A DNA stretch of 5,490 nucleotides from Bacillota bacterium (GTDB lineage: Bacteria > Bacillota > Clostridia > Peptostreptococcales > Anaerovoracaceae): assembly GCA_016287035.1 (NCBI GenBank), contig JAEEVI010000172.1:1-5490 (forward strand), in the 5' to 3' direction. Made by a program: the position numbers and the translations under genes. The notes under the pieces are model-generated. The model ran no database searches. It had not been told where the DNA came from and was given only the letters and a program-made list of their open reading frames with translations. Shown here one piece after another: positions 1-4,664 of the stretch; the stretch's first letter is position 1, and every line of letters starts with the position of its first letter.

Positions 1-320
1 CAGTCCTCCATCGCCACGAACGACGAGTTGTACTGCTCGCGCCCGAATCCTGCCTGCTTCAGGTAGCTTATCTCTCCGAACATGTAGGGCGCCTTGGAGA
101 TGAAGATTATGTGCTCCTCGCCGTTCTCGAAGAAATTCGTCGCCTTGCATTTCCCTTCGAGCTGGAGATATATGATCTTCGGCTTTTCGCCCTGCAGCTG
201 GATTATCTGATCCTTTTCGTATTTTTTTACGGTGCACAGCTCCGCCATGCGCTCCCACAGCCCGTCGGGAGCGACGTAGGTCCCGAGCGTTATCCTCGCC
301 CGCGGCGCTTCCCCAGTCAT
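1..320 (-). CDS. Crp/Fnr-family transcriptional regulator, N-terminal part (cut by window edge)
   Basis: Reading leftward from the ATG at 320-318, 106 codons stay open to the window edge. Visible residues form a cyclic-nucleotide-binding-type effector domain: a YEKDQIIQLQGE stretch (about 34-45) matches the 'kkGe.i..eGe' turn, IYLQLEGKCK (50-59) matches 'iy.i.eGk.k', NGEEHIIFI (66-74) follows, and the FGE motif is at 81-83. Full-length family members are about 220-240 residues with a C-terminal winged helix, which lies outside the window. The general look resembles CprK-like clostridial members that sense small organic molecules, but the ligand is unknown. Cys29 and Cys58 are present; nothing shows they bind a cluster. 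An AGGAGG Shine-Dalgarno 7 nt upstream fixes the start. The gene is divergent from the transporter operon, which suggests it is the local regulator. Family call is firm; function is inferred. Confidence 0.85.
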   Translation of the reverse strand, partial: MTGEAPRARITLGTYVAPDGLWERMAELCTVKKYEKDQIIQLQGEKPKIIYLQLEGKCKATNFFENGEEHIIFISKAPYMFGEISYLKQAGFGREQYNSSFVAMED

Positions 321-327
321 ACTGTAT

Positions 328-333
328 CCTCCT
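328..333 (-). promoter_or_regulatory. Shine-Dalgarno of the Crp/Fnr-type gene
   Basis: Plus-strand CCTCCT, read as AGGAGG on the minus strand, sits 7 nt before the ATG at 320. It is a full-strength site and supports that start codon. Confidence 0.85.
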
Positions 334-347
334 TTTGCCCGTCGCTT

Positions 348-372
348 GCGGCTCCCGCGCGGCGCGGTCCGC
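348..372 (-). other. GC-rich hairpin at the 5' end of the regulator mRNA
   Basis: GCGG (348-351) pairs with CCGC (369-372). Inside it, CCGCG (355-359) pairs with CGCGG (363-367) around a 3-nt loop, with an asymmetric internal loop between the two stems. If the leftward promoter at 377-405 is right, transcription starts near 370 and the hairpin forms the very 5' end of the transcript, where it could protect the RNA. The pairing is seen in the sequence; the role is inferred. Confidence 0.4.
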
Positions 373-376
373 AGAA

Positions 377-405
377 AACATACCGGTAAGTAACACCCGT
401 TACAA
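377..405 (-). promoter_or_regulatory. Promoter of the Crp/Fnr-type gene (leftward)
   Basis: On the minus strand, TTGTAA (405-400) and TATGTT (382-377) are separated by exactly 17 bp. Each hexamer matches the sigma70 consensus at four of six bases. The predicted start is near 370, giving a leader of about 50 nt. The -35 hexamer and spacer overlap the palindrome at 390-403, so a protein bound there should block this promoter. It is a moderate match, and the position supports it. Confidence 0.5.
390..403. promoter_or_regulatory. Candidate Crp/Fnr-type operator, GTAAC-N4-GTTAC
   Basis: A perfect 5-4-5 inverted repeat (GTAAC, ACCC, GTTAC) lies between the divergent genes. The geometry is that of known Crp/Fnr-family sites: FNR box TTGAT-N4-ATCAA, CprK dehalobox TTAAT-N4-ATTAA, and NtcA GTA-N8-TAC, which this site also satisfies. 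Its centre, 396.5, is 41.5-42.5 bp upstream of the rightward start predicted from the -10 at 427-432, the standard class II activator position. It also lies across the leftward promoter. Binding by the adjacent regulator is inferred. Confidence 0.6.
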
Positions 406-423
406 AGAGCGGAACAGATAAGA

Positions 424-432
424 TGTTAAAAT
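424..432 (+). promoter_or_regulatory. Extended -10 promoter of the isomerase-transporter operon
   Basis: TGTTAAAAT is a TGn extension followed by TAAAAT, five of six matches to TATAAT. No usable -35 lies 16-18 bp upstream, as expected of an activator-dependent promoter. The predicted start is near 438-439, giving a leader of about 110 nt before the ATG at 549. The palindrome at 390-403 would supply the activator site. Confidence 0.5.
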
Positions 433-455
433 CATTTTTGAAGAAAAGCAGAGCC

Positions 456-490
456 TGCGGCGCATAAACGCGGCGCTCCGCAATTTTATA
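456..490 (+). other. Imperfect hairpin with trailing T-rich stretch in the operon leader
   Basis: TGCGG (456-460) pairs with CCGCA (478-482), extended by GC/GC pairs past one mismatch, and is followed by ATTTTAT. The shape resembles a weak terminator or attenuator within the leader. The stem is short and the loop is about 11 nt, so it may be only a local fold. No leader peptide or known riboswitch was recognised. Confidence 0.25.
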
Positions 491-496
491 TTACTC

Positions 497-505
497 ATTA
501 TATCA
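497..505 (-). promoter_or_regulatory. Possible second leftward promoter (perfect extended -10)
   Basis: Read on the minus strand, TGATATAAT is a perfect extended -10 facing the regulator gene. The predicted start is near 490, with a leader of about 170 nt. No -35 is visible at normal spacing. The surrounding DNA is AT-rich, so chance occurrence is plausible. Confidence 0.3.
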
Positions 506-535
506 TAATCGCTGGTATTTTTACCGTCATTTTAC

Positions 536-540
536 GGAGG
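536..540 (+). promoter_or_regulatory. Shine-Dalgarno of the TIM-barrel isomerase gene
   Basis: GGAGG sits 8 nt before the ATG at 549 and decides that start. Upstream TACC and CCGT segments (522-527) can pair with it, so access could be modulated by RNA folding. Confidence 0.8.
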
Positions 541-548
541 TACGCCAA

Positions 549-1514
549 ATGAACGAATCCATCTACAAATATTGCAAACCGGGGACGGTATTCTTCAAGT
601 CGTTCCCCAGATGCCACACCGGCGCGGATTTCGACGAGATCCTTAAGAGAGCCGAGCAGATAGCCTGCGACACGTTCTTCAAGACGATCGAGGTCGGCAA
701 GATCGGCGACATGCTCATCAGGAGCCGCGTCAGCCGCATGTTCGAATACGCGCGCATGAACGTCGTATACGCGACGCAGCCCATCCTCTTCTGGATCGGC
801 GGCAAGACTTACGATTCCCGTCCCGGTCTCTGCGCTCTCGAAAAGAAGAACAGAGATCAGGCGATCGCCTGGTTCGACGTATGCCTCGAAGAGGCGGCAA
901 ACTTCAAGGCGACGGCCATAAGGATCCCCAGCGGCGACACGCCCGTTCCCTACAACGAGCAGACCAAAGAGGATTCCAAGAAGTACCTGATCGACTCCCT
1001 CTGCACGATCCTCGAGAATTCGAAGCAGTGGGGAAGCCCGCTCATCACCCTCAAGATATTCGACTACGACGTCCACTGCAAGCAGCTCATCGGACCCTGC
1101 CAGGACGCTCTCGACGTCGCCAAGGCTGTATGCCCGCACTACGACAACTTCGGCCTGCTCTGCGACATGAGCCACTTCCCGCTCCTGCGCGAGGACATGG
1201 CGACCACGATACATGCTCTCAAGCCGTATCTCAAGGCGTTCCAGCTCGGCAACTGCGTTCCCGGCGGCAATAACCTCGAGAACCCGATCCACGGCGACTG
1301 GCAGCCCAGGTTCGGATGCGTCGGCGGCGTCAACGACGAGGACACCGCGACCGAATACATCAGCATCCTGCTCAGGGAAGGCCTGCTCAATCCCGTAGAC
1401 CGTCCCTGCCTCACCGCCGAGGTAAGACCTCTTCTCGGCGACGAGTCGGAAGAGCTGATCCTTGCGAACACGAAGCGCGTATTCCAGGAAGCCTGGGCGC
1501 GCGCGGAAGCGTAA
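549..1514 (+). CDS. TIM-barrel sugar phosphate isomerase/epimerase-like protein (AP endonuclease family 2 fold)
   Basis: This 321-residue soluble protein has the length and pattern of the xylose isomerase-like TIM-barrel superfamily, whose members isomerise or epimerise sugars, keto-sugars or sugar acids using a divalent metal. Visible signature parts are IFDYDVHCKQLIGP (170-183), CDMSHFPLL (205-213) with Asp206 and His209, QLGNCV (232-237), HGDW (248-251) with His248, and TAEVRPLLGDE (289-299) with Glu291. Asp206, His209 and Glu291 fit the usual metal or catalytic positions. The first metal-ligand Glu, normally found in an 'LE.FDyD' context, appears to be Lys169, and a commonly found His is Gln232. 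Catalysis could therefore be altered or lost. About 13 cysteines fit an anaerobe. It is first in the operon, 15 nt before the TctA-TctB gene, suggesting action on the imported compound. Substrate unknown; fold call firm. Confidence 0.8.
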   Translation: MNESIYKYCKPGTVFFKSFPRCHTGADFDEILKRAEQIACDTFFKTIEVGKIGDMLIRSRVSRMFEYARMNVVYATQPILFWIGGKTYDSRPGLCALEKKNRDQAIAWFDVCLEEAANFKATAIRIPSGDTPVPYNEQTKEDSKKYLIDSLCTILENSKQWGSPLITLKIFDYDVHCKQLIGPCQDALDVAKAVCPHYDNFGLLCDMSHFPLLREDMATTIHALKPYLKAFQLGNCVPGGNNLENPIHGDWQPRFGCVGGVNDEDTATEYISILLREGLLNPVDRPCLTAEVRPLLGDESEELILANTKRVFQEAWARAEA

Positions 1515-1519
1515 TCTCC

Positions 1520-1524
1520 GGAGG
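1520..1524 (+). promoter_or_regulatory. Shine-Dalgarno of the TctA-TctB fusion gene
   Basis: GGAGG lies in the 15-nt gap after the isomerase stop codon, 5 nt before the ATG at 1530. It fixes the start and shows tight operon packing. Confidence 0.8.
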
Positions 1525-1529
1525 AAGAC

Positions 1530-3575
1530 ATGGGTTTGTTTTTAGACGGCCTGAAGATGGTATGCACTCCCGAGTGCTTCATCTTCATGCTGATCGGAAC
1601 GATAGCCGGCCTCGTATTCGCCGTCATACCAGGGCTAACGTTCAGCACGGCGCTCGTGCTGTTCGTGCCCGTCACGTTCGGGCTTTCCGGCATCTCGTCC
1701 ATAGCTCTGCTGATGGGCGTGTACGCGGGAGGCATGTCGGGCGGAGCGTTCTCGGCGATCCTGCTGGGTATACCCGGCACGCCGTCGGCGGCCGCTACGG
1801 TGTTCGACGGACACCAGATGGCCCTGCGGGGGCAGGGAGGCAAGGCGTGCGGCATAGCCGCGTTCTCGTCGGTATTCGGCGGGCTCTTCAGCCTCCTCGT
1901 GCTCATGCTCGTAGCGCCCCAGCTGGCGAAGATCGCGATGCAGTTCGGCGCTCCGATCATCTTCTCGCTCGTAATGCTCGGCTTCTGCTGCGTGGTATCG
2001 CTCAGCGGAAAGAACCTCATAAAAGGACTCATGTCGGGCTTTATCGGACTGCTCATCTGCTGCGTGGGGACAGACCCTCTCACGGGCTTCGCGCGGTTCA
2101 CGTTCGGCAGGGGCAGCCTCCTCGGGGGAATAAGCGTCATGCCGATACTTATCGGAATGTTCGCGATCCCGGAGGTCATCAACGCGTTCGTCGAGGCTAA
2201 GGGCGTAGGCGGCCATCTTTCCAGCACGCTGCCGTTCGACCCCGACCAGCTCAAGGCTCCGTTCCCGACGTTCAAGGAGCTGCGCCGCTGCGCAAAGATC
2301 CTGCTTTACGGCTCGTGCCTGGGCACGATGCTCGGCTGCATACCGGGGATGGCCGGCCCGATAGCTCCGTTCATGAGCTACGACCACTGCAAGAAGTTCT
2401 GCCCCGAGATCGGCACCGGCGTCATCGAGGGCGTCTCGGCCCCCGAGTGCGCTAACAACGCGACGCAGGGCGGCTCGCTCATCCCGATGATGTGCCTCGG
2501 CATACCGTGCGACAGCACCTCGGCGATAATGCTCGGCGCTCTCACGATCCATGGCTTCATCGCGGGCCCGATGCTGTTCGAGAACAACAAGGGCTTCGTT
2601 TACGCGATATTCATATCGCTGTTCCTTATCTACATAATGGCGCTTATCATGCAGTTCTGGGGCATAAGGATCCTCGTAAGGGTCCTGCAGGCTCCGAAGG
2701 TGCATATGATGGGCGCGATCCTGCTGCTGGCGTTCATAGGCGCCTACGCTATAAACATCAACTTCACCAGCATGGTCGTGATGTTCATATCAGGGTTCGC
2801 GGCGTTCTTCATGAGCAAGCACGAGTACCCGATCATGCCGCTCATCCTCGGCGTGGTCCTCGGCACGAACATCGAGCACAACCTGCGCTCGGCGCTCACG
2901 TTCAGCAGCGGAAGCCCGCTGATATTCGTGAAGGAGCCTCTGTGCGTGGTATTCCTCGCCCTTGCTTGCGTGATGCTCGTTCTGCCGCTCGTCCGCAGGG
3001 CGCTGGCAGTCCGCAAAGGCGCCGCCGCAGGCGGTGACGCGATCGCGGAGGGCGCGGTGCCGGAGGCGGCCCCGGGCTTCAGGCTCAGGAAGAAGGACGA
3101 TCTCGTCGTCGCGCTGTTCGGCTACGTGTTCCTGGCGGTCATGTTCTGGCAGACGTCCAGGCTTCCGGACAGCAACATCAAGGCCGAGGTCGGCCCGCGG
3201 TTCTTCCCGATGGTCTGCCTCGTATGCCTCACGGCCATAAACACCGCGCTGCTCATCAGCAGCTTCACGAAGCTCTCTCCGAGCGAACGGAAGAGGGCGG
3301 AGGCGAAGGCTTCCCGCTCCCCGGAAAAGATCGCTTCGGACAGGTTCGACCTGAGGACCGCGTTCGTGCTGTTCGCGATACTGCTCGTAACGCTGGCGCT
3401 CATATACGTGCTCGGCTACGCCATAGGCGCGGCCATAGGACTCATCGCGTGCCTCATCTTCATAGGATGGAAACCGCTCAAGGCCGTCATATACGCGGTC
3501 CTGGCGAACGGCGTGCTGGTCCTCATATTCCAGGTCCTTCTCCAGGTGGCACTGCCCACTGGGTTATTTTTCTAG
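1530..3575 (+). CDS. Fused TctA-TctB membrane component of a tripartite tricarboxylate-type transporter
   Basis: One 681-residue reading frame carries both membrane subunits of a TTT-family secondary importer. Residues 1 to about 490 are the large TctA subunit with its internal duplication. Repeat one has AVIPGLTFSTA (31-41), GGAFSAILLGIPGTP (71-85) and DGHQMALRGQGG (93-104). Repeat two has IPGMAGPIAPFMSY (271-284), APECANNATQGGSLIP (304-319) and LGIPCDS (323-329). A hydrophilic, Ala/Gly-rich linker (about 491-519) leads to a TctB-like domain of about 160 residues (521-681), with four hydrophobic segments, GPRFFP (555-560) and the terminal VALPTGLFF (673-681). TctA is typically near 500 and TctB near 150 residues as separate proteins, so the length equals their sum. 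The pair would form the cytoplasmic-membrane channel, driven by an ion gradient and fed by the TctC lipoprotein downstream. I see no frameshift or stop at the junction. Ile codon ATA is unusually common here (28 of 60). Confidence 0.88.
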   Translation: MGLFLDGLKMVCTPECFIFMLIGTIAGLVFAVIPGLTFSTALVLFVPVTFGLSGISSIALLMGVYAGGMSGGAFSAILLGIPGTPSAAATVFDGHQMALRGQGGKACGIAAFSSVFGGLFSLLVLMLVAPQLAKIAMQFGAPIIFSLVMLGFCCVVSLSGKNLIKGLMSGFIGLLICCVGTDPLTGFARFTFGRGSLLGGISVMPILIGMFAIPEVINAFVEAKGVGGHLSSTLPFDPDQLKAPFPTFKELRRCAKILLYGSCLGTMLGCIPGMAGPIAPFMSYDHCKKFCPEIGTGVIEGVSAPECANNATQGGSLIPMMCLGIPCDSTSAIMLGALTIHGFIAGPMLFENNKGFVYAIFISLFLIYIMALIMQFWGIRILVRVLQAPKVHMMGAILLLAFIGAYAININFTSMVVMFISGFAAFFMSKHEYPIMPLILGVVLGTNIEHNLRSALTFSSGSPLIFVKEPLCVVFLALACVMLVLPLVRRALAVRKGAAAGGDAIAEGAVPEAAPGFRLRKKDDLVVALFGYVFLAVMFWQTSRLPDSNIKAEVGPRFFPMVCLVCLTAINTALLISSFTKLSPSERKRAEAKASRSPEKIASDRFDLRTAFVLFAILLVTLALIYVLGYAIGAAIGLIACLIFIGWKPLKAVIYAVLANGVLVLIFQVLLQVALPTGLFF

Positions 3576-3580
3576 GACGT

Positions 3581-3595
3581 GTCCGCGGCGCGGAC
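3581..3595 (+). other. Intercistronic hairpin between tctAB and tctC
   Basis: GTCCGC (3581-3586) pairs perfectly with GCGGAC (3590-3595) around a GGC loop. No T-tract follows, so it should not terminate strongly. A stem here could protect the tctC mRNA 5' end after processing or block decay from the upstream message, giving more binding protein than permease. The pairing is seen; the function is inferred. Confidence 0.4.
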
Positions 3596-3613
3596 CGATT
3601 CAACGATTGATTT

Positions 3614-3618
3614 GGAGG
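3614..3618 (+). promoter_or_regulatory. Shine-Dalgarno of tctC
   Basis: GGAGG lies 10 nt before the ATG at 3629, slightly long but functional spacing. It supports a start directly before the lipoprotein signal. Confidence 0.75.
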
Positions 3619-3628
3619 TAGTTTTACG

Positions 3629-4597
3629 ATGAAGACAAAGAAAGTATTAGCAGTCGTTCTGGCTGTCGTTATGCTGCTCGCGACGCTCGCGGGCTGCGGC
3701 AGCAAGGCGTACCCCTCGAAGACGATCGACGCTACGATCCTCTTCAACGCGGGATTCTCCGCCGACCTGGGCATGCGCACGCTCATCGACATAATCCAGA
3801 ACAACAACAAGGGAGTTACGATCGTCGCCAACAACAGGACGGGCGGCGGCGGTGCTGTAGGCTATCAGTACGTTCTCGCGCAGAAGGCTGACGGCTACAA
3901 CATCTGCTGGAACTCCTCCTCTATCAGCACCACCTACCACCTCGGCACGATGCCCGAAGGCCAGAACTACGAGGCGTTCGACGAGGTCTGCGGCGTCACT
4001 CAGGAGCTCTTCTACTTCGCGGTACCCGCGAGCGCTCCGTATGACACGTTCGACGCGTTCGTCGACTACGCGAAGGCTCACCCGGGCGAGCTGAAGATCA
4101 ACAGCTCCACGGTAGGCTGCTTCGCTCACCTCGTTACCCTGCAGATGCTCGCCGCGACCGGCCTCGACATGGTACAGGTATTCGACGACACCACTTACGT
4201 GACCGGCCTCGTAAACGGCTCCTGCGACATGTCCACCGTAATGTTCAACGACATGCAGGGTCTGCTCGAAGCAGGCGACGTTAAGGTCCTCGCGGTCGCC
4301 GCGCCCGCAAGAGACACCGGTCTTCCCGACGTAAAGACCATGCCCGAATACGGCTACGACGTACAGCTCGTTATGTACAGAGGCATCACCGTCAAGGCCG
4401 GGACCGATCCCGCGATCATCGACACGCTCGAGAAGATGTTCCTCGACGCTGCCGCCACGGATCAGTTCAAGGAATTCTGCGCCGCGAAGCACATCCAGAT
4501 CGTCCCGATGACGACCGAGGAGTTCGCTGCTTACACCGCCGAGCAGGATACCATAATAGCCAACCTTCTCGAGTCCATCGGCATGAAGGTCCAGTAA
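3629..4597 (+). CDS. tctC: TctC/Bug-family substrate-binding lipoprotein of the tripartite transporter
   Basis: This 322-residue exported protein starts with a basic n-region (MKTKK), a hydrophobic core and a lipobox LAGC (20-23), so Cys23 should be lipidated and the protein anchored to the outer face of the cytoplasmic membrane. The mature part follows the Bug/TctC pattern: YPSKTI (28-33), a GFSADLGMR loop (42-50) in place of the usual 'Gg.tD...R', NNRTGGGGAVGYQYV (68-82) matching 'eNrpGaGGaiG', QKADGYNI (85-92), AKAHPGELKINSS (148-160), LPDVKTMPEYG (232-242) and VKAGTDPAIIDTL (255-267). The 53-nt gap after tctAB with a hairpin, and few ATA codons (3 of 17 Ile), point to high expression. Bug proteins bind small carboxylates, sometimes nicotinate, amino acids or aromatics. 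The ligand here is not readable. The order tctAB-tctC is opposite to the classic Salmonella tctCBA. Confidence 0.9.
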   Translation: MKTKKVLAVVLAVVMLLATLAGCGSKAYPSKTIDATILFNAGFSADLGMRTLIDIIQNNNKGVTIVANNRTGGGGAVGYQYVLAQKADGYNICWNSSSISTTYHLGTMPEGQNYEAFDEVCGVTQELFYFAVPASAPYDTFDAFVDYAKAHPGELKINSSTVGCFAHLVTLQMLAATGLDMVQVFDDTTYVTGLVNGSCDMSTVMFNDMQGLLEAGDVKVLAVAAPARDTGLPDVKTMPEYGYDVQLVMYRGITVKAGTDPAIIDTLEKMFLDAAATDQFKEFCAAKHIQIVPMTTEEFAAYTAEQDTIIANLLESIGMKVQ

Positions 4598-4621
4598 GCC
4601 CGTTACCGGCAAACGAAAAAC

Positions 4622-4650
4622 GGCCCGGGCTCTGCCCGGGCCTTATTTAT
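4622..4650 (+). terminator. Intrinsic terminator of the isomerase-transporter operon
   Basis: GGCCCGGGC (4622-4630) pairs perfectly with GCCCGGGCC (4634-4642) around a TCT loop, followed by TTATTTAT. An A-rich run (4615-4620) precedes it, so on the minus strand the stem is followed by a T-rich run and the element may work both ways. It lies 25 nt after the tctC stop codon. Confidence 0.9.
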
Positions 4651-4658
4651 GCTATAAT
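4650..4658 (+). promoter_or_regulatory. Extended -10 promoter of the EamA transporter gene
   Basis: TGCTATAAT is a perfect TGn-TATAAT. The -35 position falls in the terminator stem and has no consensus. The last base of the -10 is followed by six bases and then the ATG at 4665, so the predicted transcription start coincides with the start codon. Confidence 0.65.
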
Positions 4659-4664
4659 CACCCT

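Noticed and set aside
111..389. A 92-codon plus-strand frame at the left end
   Set aside because: It lies opposite the Crp/Fnr-type gene and runs into the control region; there is no ribosome site.
498..1292. A 264-codon minus-strand frame opposite the isomerase gene
   Set aside because: It is an antisense shadow of a convincing gene, with no family motifs and no Shine-Dalgarno.
1139..2275. A 378-codon minus-strand open frame across the isomerase-tctAB junction
   Set aside because: It crosses two real genes, has Pro/Ser-rich low-complexity content and no recognisable domain.
1635..2705. A 356-codon open frame on the minus strand opposite the TctA region
   Set aside because: It is antisense to a gene with clear family motifs, its product is an implausible Arg/Glu/His-rich string, and it has no ribosome site. 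Such frames are common opposite GC-rich genes.
3600..3610. TCAA-CGA-TTGA inverted repeat before tctC as a second regulator site
   Set aside because: The arms are only 4 bp, the spacing differs from the 390-403 site, and no promoter lies beside it.
3647..4612. A 321-codon minus-strand frame opposite tctC
   Set aside because: It mirrors the third-position bias of tctC, and its product is low-complexity Val/Glu/Arg-rich.
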